A stretch of DNA of 64,000 nt, from the NCBI GenBank assembly GCA_963828385.1, contig CAWHEF010000001.1, positions 186,001 through 250,000 of the forward strand, given 5' to 3'. Shown one piece after another: positions 42,203-50,172 of the stretch. Both the position numbers and the translations under genes were made by a program. The stretch comes from Bog-756 sp963828385 (GTDB lineage Bacteria > Actinomycetota > Acidimicrobiia > Acidimicrobiales > RAAP-2). Under the pieces are notes generated by a model. That model did not search any database. It was not told where the DNA came from and was given only the letters and a program-made list of their open reading frames with translations. Numbering within the stretch: position 1 is the first letter of the stretch; each line of letters begins with the position of its first letter.

Positions 42203-43981
42203 ATGTCCGCTCGAACCCTGCGTCGTCCGGCGACGGAGTTCCCCCCGCACGTCCTGCGCGAGTACGCGCTGCTCGCCGACGGTGAACGGGGGGTCCTCGT
42301 CGGACCCCGTGGTGAGTTCGCCTGGATGTGCGCCCCGCGTTGGGACTCCGACGCCGTCTTCGCCACCCTCGTCGGAGGGGACGGCCTCTATGCCGTCTGC
42401 CCGGCGGACACCCGTTTCGTGTGGGGCGGCTACTACGAGGAGGCCTCGCTCATCTGGCGCAGCCGATGGGTCACCTCCGGCGGTGTCATCGAGTGCCGGG
42501 AGGCACTCTCCTTCCCCGGCGACCCCCATCGGGCCGTGGTCCTGCGTCGCATCGAAGCCGTCTCCGGGCCGGCGCGGGCGGGGGTCGTCCTCGATGCCCG
42601 CGGCGGGTTCGGCACCCACAAGATGGGCTACCTCGAGTCAGACGGTGGGATCTGGACGGCGAGGACAGGCGGTCTCCATCTCCGCTGGTCGGGGGGGGTG
42701 GACGCCGAGCCCCTGCCTGACGGGGGGCTCCAGCTCACGGTCGACCTCGAGCCGGGCGCCCATCACGACCTCGTACTCGAGATCTCCGATCAGGCGCTCC
42801 CGGACGAGCCCGTCCAGGCCGGGCCGGCCTGGGAGGCGACCGAGTCGGCCTGGGCTCGGCAGGTCCCGCGGATGGAGGGGACGCTGGCCTCCCGGGAGGT
42901 CCGTCACAGCTATGCCGTGCTGCGCGGCCTCACCTCGAGAGGCGGAGGGATGGTGGCGGCAACCACCATGTCCCTGCCCGAGCGGGCGGGCGAAGGGCGC
43001 AGCTACGACTATCGCTACGCGTGGATCCGGGACCAGGCGTACACGGGTCAGGCCATCGCCGCCCACGGCCCCCACCACCTGCTCGACGACGCCGTCTCCT
43101 TCGTGACCGAACGCGTCCTCGCCGACGGGCCCGACTTGAAGCCGGCCTACACGGTGGTCGGTGGTCGCGTTCCCGACGAGCGGAAGCTCTCCCATCTCGA
43201 CGGATATCCGGGAGGGTCGGACAAGGTGGGCAACTGGGTCAACCGGCAGTTCCAGCTCGACGCGCTCGGCGAGGTCCTCCTGCTTCTCGCCGCCGCCGCC
43301 CGGCACGACCGCCTCGATCTCGACCACTGGCGGGCGGCGGAGGCGGCCGTCGACGCCATCGGGAAGCGCTGGGGTGACCCCGACGCCGGCATCTGGGAGC
43401 TCGACGACCACCACTGGGCCCATTCGCGCCTCATGTGCGTCGCCGGCCTCCGGGCCATCTCCTCGGCGGGGGCGAGCCGCCCCCAGGGTGCGGCATGGAC
43501 GACCCTCGGCGAGGCCATCCTGGCCGACGTGGCCTCCGACTGCCTCCATGCCAGCGGGAGGTGGCAACGGGCGCCCGACGACGAGCGGATCGACGCCGCC
43601 CTGCTGCTGCCGGCCATCCGCGGCGCCACCCCGGCCCGCGACCCCCGGAGCCTCGCCACCCTCGAAGCGGTGATCGACGAGCTGTGCCGGGAAGGTCACG
43701 TCTACCGGTTCCGCCAGGACGACCGCCCGCTCGAGGACGCAGAAGGGGCCTTTTTGCTCTGCGGGTTCCTCATGGCTCTCGCCACCCAACAGCTGGGCCG
43801 GACGGTCGACGCCATCGGCTGGTTCGAGCGCAGCCGGGCGGCGTGCGGGCCGCCCGGGCTCTTCACCGAGGAGTTCGACGTCCGCCAGCGCCAGTTGCGG
43901 GGCAACATCCCCCAGGCCTTCGTCCACGCCCTCATGATCGAGTGCGCCACGAGGCTGGCCCGATCGGAGGAGACGGCGTGA
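42203..43981 (+). CDS. Glycoside hydrolase family 15 (glucoamylase/trehalase-like)
   Basis: 592 residues. The N-terminal beta-rich domain starts YALLADGERGVLVGPRGEF; the catalytic (alpha/alpha)6 barrel includes RSYDYRYAWIRDQAYTGQ near residue 265 and the C-terminal FTEEFDVRQRQLRGNIPQAFVHA (its EEFD carries a catalytic acid region). GH15 enzymes release glucose from alpha-glucosides or trehalose. In a stress operon, trehalose turnover is plausible but not shown. No signal peptide, so cytoplasmic. ATG 42203 starts seven bases after the GMC stop. Confidence 0.88.
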   Translation: MSARTLRRPATEFPPHVLREYALLADGERGVLVGPRGEFAWMCAPRWDSDAVFATLVGGDGLYAVCPADTRFVWGGYYEEASLIWRSRWVTSGGVIECREALSFPGDPHRAVVLRRIEAVSGPARAGVVLDARGGFGTHKMGYLESDGGIWTARTGGLHLRWSGGVDAEPLPDGGLQLTVDLEPGAHHDLVLEISDQALPDEPVQAGPAWEATESAWARQVPRMEGTLASREVRHSYAVLRGLTSRGGGMVAATTMSLPERAGEGRSYDYRYAWIRDQAYTGQAIAAHGPHHLLDDAVSFVTERVLADGPDLKPAYTVVGGRVPDERKLSHLDGYPGGSDKVGNWVNRQFQLDALGEVLLLLAAAARHDRLDLDHWRAAEAAVDAIGKRWGDPDAGIWELDDHHWAHSRLMCVAGLRAISSAGASRPQGAAWTTLGEAILADVASDCLHASGRWQRAPDDERIDAALLLPAIRGATPARDPRSLATLEAVIDELCREGHVYRFRQDDRPLEDAEGAFLLCGFLMALATQQLGRTVDAIGWFERSRAACGPPGLFTEEFDVRQRQLRGNIPQAFVHALMIECATRLARSEETA

Positions 43982-44067
43982 GCACGAGCGTGGAGACGAC
44001 CCCGCCGAGACGGCCCGGTCAGACGAAGCCCGGTCAGAGAAGACCCGCTCAGAAAGGAACGGCATGA
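43978..44067 (+). CDS. Possible 29-residue ORF in the operon
   Basis: A GTG overlapping the GH15 stop opens a 29-codon frame (STSVETTPPRRPGQTKPGQR and on) whose stop overlaps the ATG of the SDR gene. CCCGGTCAGA is repeated in it. Both junctions have the GTGA/ATGA form used between other genes here, which is the only reason to list it; it may simply be spacer that keeps ribosomes moving to the SDR start. GAAAGGAACGGC before 44064 is the SDR ribosome site. Confidence 0.25.
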   Translation: MSTSVETTPPRRPGQTKPGQRRPAQKGTA

Positions 44068-45095
44068 GCACGACCGTTGTCATCACCGGGGCGAGCGCCG
44101 GCATCGCCCGCGCCTCGGCCCAGCTCTTCGCCAAGCAGGGCGCGTCCGTCGGGCTCTTGGCCCGCGGCGAGGCCGGGCTCGACGGCGCAGTCAAGGACGT
44201 CGAGCACGCCGGCGGCAAAGCCCTCGCCGTGCCCACCGACGTCGCCGACTACGACCAGGTGGCCGAGGCGGCGCGGCGGGTCGAGACCGCGCTCGGTCCC
44301 ATCGACGTGTGGGTCAACGTCGCCTTCGCCTCGGTCATGGCCCCGTTCTGGGAGATCGAGCCCGACGAGTTCAGGCGGGTCACCGAAGTCTCCTATCTCG
44401 GCTTCGTGCACGGCACCCGGGTGGCGCTCGATCTGATGAAGCCACGGGACAAAGGGACGATCGTCCAGGTCGGATCGGCCCTGTCCGAGCGCAGTATTCC
44501 GCTGCAGAGCGCTTACTGCGGGGCGAAGCACGCCGTCAACGGCTTCACGTCCTCGCTGCGCACCGAGCTCATGCACGAGAAGAGCAACGTGCACGTGACC
44601 GTGGTCCAGATGCCGGCCGTCAACACGCCCCAGTTCTCGTGGGTCCTCAGCCGGCTGCCCGACCAGCCCCAGCCGGTCCCACCCATCTACCAACCCGAGG
44701 TCGCCGCCCGCGCCGTGGTCTTCGCCGCCGAGCATCCGCAGCGCAAGCAGTACTGGGTCGGCGGATCCACGGTGGCCACGCTCCTCGCCGACAAGTTCGT
44801 GGCTCCGGTGCTGGACCGCTACCTGGCCCGCACCGGCTTCGACTCCCAGCAGACCGGGGACAAGGTGGCAACCGACCGGCCCGCCAACCTGTGGGAGCCG
44901 GTCGACGGCGAGGGTGGGGAGGACCACGGTGCCCACGGGATGTTCGACGACCGGGCCCACGACAGGTCACCCCAGCTGTGGATGTCCCACCATGCCCGCT
45001 CGTTGGCGGCGCTGTCCTGTGCCACGGCGGGCGCCGGCGCCGTCACCGCCTACCGGCTCCTCGATCGGGCGCTCAAGAGGCAGTCCTCCCGGTGA
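44064..45095 (+). CDS. SDR oxidoreductase with C-terminal extension
   Basis: 343 residues. VVITGASAGIARASAQ near residues 5-20 is the cofactor loop (GASAGIA, one residue different from the usual TGxxxGIG), VGSALSERS carries the Ser, and YCGAKHAV carries Tyr and Lys. The usual NNAG is replaced by NVAFAS. A roughly 90-residue C-terminal part ends near a short hydrophobic stretch (SLAALSCATAGAGAVTAY), possibly a membrane anchor. This longer SDR type often occurs with GMC and GH15 genes. Its stop overlaps the next start. Confidence 0.82.
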   Translation: MSTTVVITGASAGIARASAQLFAKQGASVGLLARGEAGLDGAVKDVEHAGGKALAVPTDVADYDQVAEAARRVETALGPIDVWVNVAFASVMAPFWEIEPDEFRRVTEVSYLGFVHGTRVALDLMKPRDKGTIVQVGSALSERSIPLQSAYCGAKHAVNGFTSSLRTELMHEKSNVHVTVVQMPAVNTPQFSWVLSRLPDQPQPVPPIYQPEVAARAVVFAAEHPQRKQYWVGGSTVATLLADKFVAPVLDRYLARTGFDSQQTGDKVATDRPANLWEPVDGEGGEDHGAHGMFDDRAHDRSPQLWMSHHARSLAALSCATAGAGAVTAYRLLDRALKRQSSR

Positions 45096-45541
45096 CCGGG
45101 AGGGGCGACCCCTCGGCCCCGGCGGCGGTGCCGCCGGGGGCCGCCATTCCGGCCACGACGAGGGTCCGGGTCTTCAGCGGGATGCGGGCCGCTCTCGGTG
45201 CGGTTCACGTCCTCTGGCCCGGATTGGCAGCCGCCCCGCTGGTCAGAGGACCGGTCGATTCCCGGGCCCGGGTCGTGCTGCGGATCCTCGGGGTGCGCCA
45301 GCTCGTGCAGGCCGCCGTGACCGGTGCCCGGCCCACGCCGGCCGTGCTGGCGGTGGGGGCCGGGGTCGACGCCACCCACGCCGTGAGCATGGTCGCCTTC
45401 GGGCTCGGCGCCCGCCGGTGGCGGCGGGCCGCCCTGGTCAGCGCCGCCGTCGCCGCGCTGTTCTCCGTCCTTCAGGCGGCCGAGTGCCGGCGGGTCGACG
45501 CTGCGGGGTGGCCCGACGGTGCCCGGCAGCCTGTTTTGTGA
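45092..45541 (+). CDS. Small membrane protein
   Basis: 149 residues with three or so hydrophobic segments (VFSGMRAALGAVHVLWPGLA; LAVGAGVDATHAVSMVAFGLG; RAALVSAAVAALFSVLQA) separated by arginine-rich loops. No named family recognised. GTG 45092 overlaps the SDR stop (GTGA), making this the last gene of the redox/carbohydrate operon. Its final codons contain the -35 box of the promoter for the LapA gene. Confidence 0.62.
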   Translation: MTGRGDPSAPAAVPPGAAIPATTRVRVFSGMRAALGAVHVLWPGLAAAPLVRGPVDSRARVVLRILGVRQLVQAAVTGARPTPAVLAVGAGVDATHAVSMVAFGLGARRWRRAALVSAAVAALFSVLQAAECRRVDAAGWPDGARQPVL

Positions 45542-45557
45542 GCCCTCATCCGGGTAC
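45533..45557 (+). promoter_or_regulatory. SigB-type promoter for the LapA-like gene
   Basis: GTTT at 45533-45536 (inside the end of the previous gene), 15 bases, GGGTAC at 45552-45557. The start ATG is only 10 bases after the -10 box, so the transcript should be leaderless or nearly so. Confidence 0.65.
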
Positions 45558-45567
45558 AGGCACAGGC

Positions 45568-46011
45568 ATGTCGGATGCCGATGTGCCTCCCGAGCCCGTC
45601 GACGAACCGGTCGGAGGTGTTTCCGCCGACGAGCTGGTGGAACAACCTGCCGCTGAGCGGCCGGCACAGGGGTCCACCCTCGAGAAGCCGGCAGCGCGCC
45701 GCCCGAGGGGTGCGCGCCACACCCGGATCAGCGGGGCCTGGACGGCGGTCATCGTGGCCATCATCCTCGGCATCGCCCTGATCGACTTCATCGTCCAGAA
45801 CACCCGCTCGGTGCGGGTCGAGTTCTTTTCCGTGAGCGGCACCATCCCGGTGGCCGTGGCCCTGCTCGTCGCCGCCGTGGCCGGGGCCTTCGTCGTCCTG
45901 GCCATCGGGGTGGCCCGCATCACCCAGCTGCGCCTGGCGGCCCGGCGCGACCGGTCGGCAGCCGCCGCCGCGTCCGACGCCCCACTGGCCGCGCCCCGGG
46001 CCGAGTCGTGA
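45568..46011 (+). CDS. LapA-domain (DUF1049) membrane protein
   Basis: 147 residues. A Pro/Glu-rich cytoplasmic N-terminus of about 50 residues, then two membrane helices: AVIVAIILGIALIDFIVQNT with the LapA-type IxFxxQNxxxVxxxFF pattern (RSVRVEFFSVSG), and VAVALLVAAVAGAFVVLAIG. The end is basic and Ala-rich. Members are small inner-membrane proteins, in Escherichia coli part of the lipopolysaccharide assembly machinery; the actinobacterial role is unknown. The close SigB-type promoter points to stress induction. Confidence 0.8.
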   Translation: MSDADVPPEPVDEPVGGVSADELVEQPAAERPAQGSTLEKPAARRPRGARHTRISGAWTAVIVAIILGIALIDFIVQNTRSVRVEFFSVSGTIPVAVALLVAAVAGAFVVLAIGVARITQLRLAARRDRSAAAAASDAPLAAPRAES

Positions 46012-46190
46012 CCACCCGGTCCCGGCGCCGTCTCTAGCCCGACGCCCGAGCCCGGCGGCGGTGGAGCACGTCCGAGGCGCGGTCCGGGCCTCTCGGTGTG
46101 GAGTGGTCGGGCCACGGGTGCTATGCCTGTAGCGGGTACCGAGGCCCGCTGGCAGCGGGATGCTGCGGGAAGATCGACAAAGGATCGGGC

Positions 46191-47474
46191 GTGACCGAGA
46201 CCAGAGGACTCGCACCTCCAGCTGTGCGGGACGCCGACGAGCGGGAGCGTCTGGAATCGCTGCGTCGCTACGACGTAGCCGAGGCACCCACCGACGGGAG
46301 CTTCGATCTGGTCGCCTCCCTGGCGGCCCGGGTCTTCGACGTGCCCATCGCCGTCGTCAGCATCGTCGACGAGGATCGCATCTGGTTCAAGGCCAAGCAT
46401 GGTCTGGATGTGGCCGAGATCCCCCGGGACCCCGGTCTGTGCGCCTCGGCGATCCTCCGCGATGACCCCCTCGTCATCCCCGACGCCCGTCTCGACCCGG
46501 TCGCGCTCACCAACCCCCTGGTGGCGGGCGACCTCGGCCTGCGCTTCTACGCCGGAGCCCCCCTCACGACGGCCGATGGTCACAACCTCGGGACCATGGC
46601 CATCATCGACCGCCAGCCACGGGAGGTCACCCGAGCCGACGTCGCCCTGCTCGAGGACCTGGCGCAACTGGTCATGAACGACCTTGAGTTGCGCCTGTCG
46701 GCCCGCCGGGCGCTGACCCGTGAGACAGAGCTCCACGAGCACGCCGAATCGCTGGTCGAAGCCCTGCATGCGACCATGCAGCCTCCGAAGCTGCCGGAGA
46801 TCGCCCCGTTGGACGTGGGCTCCCTCTACAAGCCCGTCGACCACGCCCGGGTGGGGGGCGACTTCTACGATCTGTTCAGCCTGCCAGACGGCGATTGCGG
46901 CGTCGTCGCAGGAGACGTCTCGGGGAACGGCCCCGAAGCGGCGGTGGTGGCGACCAATGCCCGCCACATCGTGAGGGCGAGCGCCCTCGACAACCACTCG
47001 CCGAGCAGTGTGCTGGCCCGCCTGAACGACACGATGCTCATCGGCAGGAACGGCGATGAGGTGGATGTTCCGTTCTGCACGATCCTCTTCGCCCATCTGC
47101 ACGGGGAGGCGGACGGCTATCACGTCTCGATGGCGAGTGGCGGCCATCCTCTCCCACGCGTGCTGCGCCGGGACGGCGGCGTCGAGACGGTGGGTGAGTT
47201 CGGGACGCTCGTCGGCCTCCTCACAGAGGCCGAGTTCACCGACACCTCCTTCCTGCTCTGCAGCGGGGACACGATGGTCATGTTCACCGACGGGCTCACG
47301 GAGGCCAGGGCGGACGATGGATCGGTGTTCGGACCCGAAGGCGTGGAGGAGGTGTTGGCGTCCTGTGCCGGGCGCGGCACCACCGAGATCATCGAGGCCC
47401 TGCAGCGGACGGCGTTCGCCGGCGCACGCCAACAGCGCGACGATCTTCTCATCTTCGTCCTCAAGGTCAAGTGA
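46191..47474 (+). CDS. GAF-PP2C (SpoIIE-type) serine phosphatase
   Basis: 427 residues in two parts. Residues about 10-175 are a GAF sensor domain (ARVFDVPIAVVSIVDEDRIW, then GLDVAEIPRDPGLCASAIL). Residues about 195-425 are a PP2C-like phosphatase: VGGDFYDLFSLPDG and VAGDVSGNGPEAAV bind metal, with MFTDGLTEARADDG near the end. In partner switching such phosphatases dephosphorylate STAS antagonists in response to a signal, here probably a redox or small-molecule cue read by GAF. GTG 46191 is the start. Converges on the MEDS-ATPase gene. Confidence 0.88.
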   Translation: MTETRGLAPPAVRDADERERLESLRRYDVAEAPTDGSFDLVASLAARVFDVPIAVVSIVDEDRIWFKAKHGLDVAEIPRDPGLCASAILRDDPLVIPDARLDPVALTNPLVAGDLGLRFYAGAPLTTADGHNLGTMAIIDRQPREVTRADVALLEDLAQLVMNDLELRLSARRALTRETELHEHAESLVEALHATMQPPKLPEIAPLDVGSLYKPVDHARVGGDFYDLFSLPDGDCGVVAGDVSGNGPEAAVVATNARHIVRASALDNHSPSSVLARLNDTMLIGRNGDEVDVPFCTILFAHLHGEADGYHVSMASGGHPLPRVLRRDGGVETVGEFGTLVGLLTEAEFTDTSFLLCSGDTMVMFTDGLTEARADDGSVFGPEGVEEVLASCAGRGTTEIIEALQRTAFAGARQQRDDLLIFVLKVK

Positions 47475-47490
47475 CAGAGGGTGTCGCCGT

Positions 47491-48432
47491 TCAGGTGACG
47501 CCGAAGTAGATACGGATGTCGGTTCCGGCCTCGCTGGTGCGCAGCTCCAAGAGATCGGAGAGCTGGTTCACCATCCAGAGGCCTCGGCCTCCCTCCGAGT
47601 CGGGTGGAGGCTGCCTCCGGCCGACGAACGGATCTGTGATGTGGCCGCGGTCGGAGACCTCGCACACGAGGAGGTCGGCCTCCCGCCAGAGGCGGACGGT
47701 CCCCTGCATCCGGGTGTGGAGCAGGGTGTTGGTCATCACCTCGTTCAGGGCGATGAGGAGGTCCTCCAACCGGTCCCCGCTCATGCGCTCACCTCGGGCG
47801 AAGTCGTGGGCCAGTCTTCTCAGCTTCGGAAGGTCGCCGTGATGGAAGACCTTTGTCACGGCACCGTCGGGAGCAGGCGACCACGGGGCCGATGACGAGA
47901 GGACATCGAGGGCCTCCACATAGTGGACGCTCTGGCGGTGCTCGCCGGCTTCGTAGAGATAGGGATGGGTGCGGTAGGCGTCGGCCAGCACGTCAGCATC
48001 GAGCCCGGTCGTGTCATACGGGCACAGGACGGTGGCGGCCACATCGGCGAACAGGGCGTTGACGCATGCCTCATGCCTGATGGCCTCACGGATCTCGGGC
48101 GCCGAACGTCCCGGCCAAGCCAGCTCGCCGACGACGCGGATCCTCCTGCCCGCGTGCTCCTCGGCGAAGTTACGGGCGGTGGGGATGGCCCGCGCCGGAT
48201 TGCGGGTCAACTCGCCGGCGTCGAGGAACGTCACCCCGTCGGAGGAACCGTTCAGGTCTTCCCCGAGCCGCTCCCCGTTGGACTGCGGCACCATGACGAG
48301 GGCCGGCTCGTCGACCTCCAGCCCGCTGCGAAGGAACGGCACCACACCGGCGACGTACTCGTCCAAGGTCCGGTAGGACAGGACCGAGTGGAGGAGGGCC
48401 CCCTTCGGTGCCGTGCCCGTCGGCGGTGTCAT
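47491..48432 (-). CDS. MEDS-domain sensor with anti-sigma-type ATPase domain
   Basis: 313 residues. The first 170 residues (SYRTLDEYVAGVVPFLRSGL onward) match the MEDS domain, a MethanogEn/methylotroph DcmR sensory domain. The C-terminus is a GHKL ATPase with an intact N box (LIALNEVMTNTLLHTRMQG), the G1 box SDRGHITDP and GGRGLWMVNQLSDLL as G2. This layout is common in actinobacterial regulators that bind STAS antagonists. ATG 48432 is the start. Tail to tail with the GAF-PP2C gene, 16 bases apart, so the two form a likely regulatory pair. Confidence 0.85.
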   Translation of the reverse strand: MTPPTGTAPKGALLHSVLSYRTLDEYVAGVVPFLRSGLEVDEPALVMVPQSNGERLGEDLNGSSDGVTFLDAGELTRNPARAIPTARNFAEEHAGRRIRVVGELAWPGRSAPEIREAIRHEACVNALFADVAATVLCPYDTTGLDADVLADAYRTHPYLYEAGEHRQSVHYVEALDVLSSSAPWSPAPDGAVTKVFHHGDLPKLRRLAHDFARGERMSGDRLEDLLIALNEVMTNTLLHTRMQGTVRLWREADLLVCEVSDRGHITDPFVGRRQPPPDSEGGRGLWMVNQLSDLLELRTSEAGTDIRIYFGVT

Positions 48433-48963
48433 CACCTGACTACCCCGCACGAGCCGGGCTCCGTGTCCGGCCCCGCCTATGCGTGCGCGCCCTCGGCACT
48501 CGACGACGCGAGCGTTCAGTGGCCAGGCCGTCCTCCATGGCGGGCCGACCCGCGTACCGCCGGCCATTCGGACCGCGGCTTCAGGACGTCCATGTTCGCA
48601 AGACATACGGTCCCTGCCGATCGCTGGTCATCGCTGATCGAACCTTCCTGACGTCGAGCGTCGCCAATTCCATTCCCCCAATCACGGCGTGGTGAAACTC
48701 GTTCTTCATGGGTCCGGAGTGTTCGGCTGCCTCCCCGTCATTGGTTGATGCCGCTGTGGACGATTCCGCGAGAGACCTACCCGTGAGACGGTTCCGGCAA
48801 TCCGCTTTTCGAACGGCCAGGGGGGAACCGACTGCCTCGGCCCGGCACCTACCGGCTCGGGTCCTTCCAGCTCACGCCGGCCTGTTTCGTCGGAATTTCG
48901 CAGGTTTCCCACAGGGCGAAATGGGTAGATCATCGACGAACCAAGCTCCGAAGGAGGTTTGTC
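48433..48963. other. 531-bp intergenic region
   Basis: No gene is recognised. Open frames across it give low-complexity translations with no family resemblance. Features: a SigB-type promoter at 48904-48928, and a GAAGGAGG ribosome site right before 48964. The middle is lower in GC than its surroundings (for example around 48650-48700), as expected for regulatory DNA between divergent genes. Confidence 0.5.
48904..48928 (+). promoter_or_regulatory. SigB-type promoter for the 48964 gene
   Basis: GTTT at 48904-48907, 15 bases, GGGTAG at 48923-48928, 36 bases before the start codon. Confidence 0.65.
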
Positions 48964-49563
48964 GTGAGCACAGCATATGAACGTCCTGATGGCATGGCCG
49001 AGCCGGTGACCACACCTGCGGCGCAACCCGCCATGGAGATCGGCCCCGCACGCCTGGTCCCCATCGGGCTCCTGACGCTTCTCGTGGCCGCGTGGGGCGG
49101 CATCGTTCCCTTCGTCGGCCCTGTGTTCGGCTTCAGCGCGGACGGCAGCGGGTCCTGGACCTGGGATCTCTCGCACGCCGTTCTCGGACTGGTGCCCGGT
49201 GCCGTCGGCGTCTTCGCCGGGTTCTGCATGCTTTCGTTGACCGGGAGGACGGCCAGGTTGGCCGGTCGGACCGGTCTCGCCGGCATCGGAATCCTGGCGA
49301 TGGCGGCGGGGGCATGGTTCGTGATCGGACCGTGGGCCCTCCCGGTGATGGTGAGCACGCCGGTGTACTTCGCCCTAGCTTCCCCGCTCACCGGTCTGGC
49401 CCATGTCATCGGCTACTCGTTCGGGCCGGGACTCATTCTGGCGGCGTGCGGTGGCATGGCGATGGGGTGGGCCCTGCGGAGCCCGGCCGTCTCGGCGCCG
49501 CCTGCCGAGCGTCATCTGCGACTCCACCGCATGCGCCAAGATCGGGCGCAGGAGGTGGCATAG
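48964..49563 (+). CDS. Four-helix membrane protein, SigB-type promoter
   Basis: 199 residues. Hydrophilic N-terminus, then four membrane segments (LVPIGLLTLLVAAWGGIVPF; AVLGLVPGAVGVFAGFCML; LAGIGILAMAAGAWFVIGPW; VIGYSFGPGLILAACGGMAM). The spacing and the GP-rich loops suggest an uncharacterised integral membrane protein family of actinobacteria. GTG 48964 follows GAAGGAGG. The -10 box of the SigB-type promoter ends 36 bases upstream. It leads into the 49609 gene after 45 bases. Confidence 0.7.
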   Translation: MSTAYERPDGMAEPVTTPAAQPAMEIGPARLVPIGLLTLLVAAWGGIVPFVGPVFGFSADGSGSWTWDLSHAVLGLVPGAVGVFAGFCMLSLTGRTARLAGRTGLAGIGILAMAAGAWFVIGPWALPVMVSTPVYFALASPLTGLAHVIGYSFGPGLILAACGGMAMGWALRSPAVSAPPAERHLRLHRMRQDRAQEVA

Positions 49564-49608
49564 TCCGGTCGGTTTCGCCTTCGCACACATTGAGAAAGGT
49601 GGTGCCTC

Positions 49609-50070
49609 GTGAAACGTAGTTGGTTGCACATCGTGCGGCGAGGTACGCGAAGGCGAGCCTTCGAGAGGGAAACGACGAAGCTCATCGAGGACTGCCAACG
49701 GCTCCTCGCCGGAAGGGTCCTCGAGAGCCTGGCGCCCGATCAGGTCTCGGTGCCCCAGTGGGCATGGGTCAACGCTCTCGCCCACGGGTCCGAGACCGAC
49801 CTCCGGCTGCTCGCCTCCCAGCCCGCTGTCTCCCCACCGTGGAGGCCCGACCTCCTCCGGTGGGGAAGGGCGGTGTCGTTCCTGGCTGACGAGCTCCTGA
49901 GCCACGCCGAGACCCTCGACCTTCCGATCGGGGAGCTCCAGCACCGGTTGATGGTCCCGATCGAACTGCAGGCGTTGTCGGCGCCCGTGAGCTCGTCGGA
50001 CCTCGTGCGGCGGGTGCTCGGCGCCCTCGTTCTCGTCGATCACGAGACGAGGTCGGAGCAGCGGCACTGA
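49609..50070 (+). CDS. Hypothetical soluble protein
   Basis: 153 residues, mostly helical, no membrane segment and no recognised domain. The start is basic (KRSWLHIVRRGTRRRAFE); the middle has WVNALAHGSETDLRLLA and RPDLLRWGRAVSFLADELL; it ends with DHETRSEQRH. GTG 49609 follows GAGAAAGGTGG. It probably shares the transcript of the membrane protein before it. Confidence 0.6.
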   Translation: MKRSWLHIVRRGTRRRAFERETTKLIEDCQRLLAGRVLESLAPDQVSVPQWAWVNALAHGSETDLRLLASQPAVSPPWRPDLLRWGRAVSFLADELLSHAETLDLPIGELQHRLMVPIELQALSAPVSSSDLVRRVLGALVLVDHETRSEQRH

Positions 50071-50172
50071 CGACGGCGACCACCGGCGCCTGCTGACAGC
50101 GGACCCCGGCGGAGCCGATCTGCCTGATCCGATTTGACTGACCGCCGGAGGTTCCCAGTGGTGGCTGGGTGG

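Noticed and set aside
46100..46190. GGGTAC at 46157 as a SigB-type promoter for the GAF-PP2C gene
   Set aside because: No GTTT-like box at 14-17 bases upstream.
48708..48980. 90-codon plus-strand open frame before the 48964 membrane protein
   Set aside because: It covers the SigB-type promoter and the ribosome site of the next gene and has no recognisable sequence.
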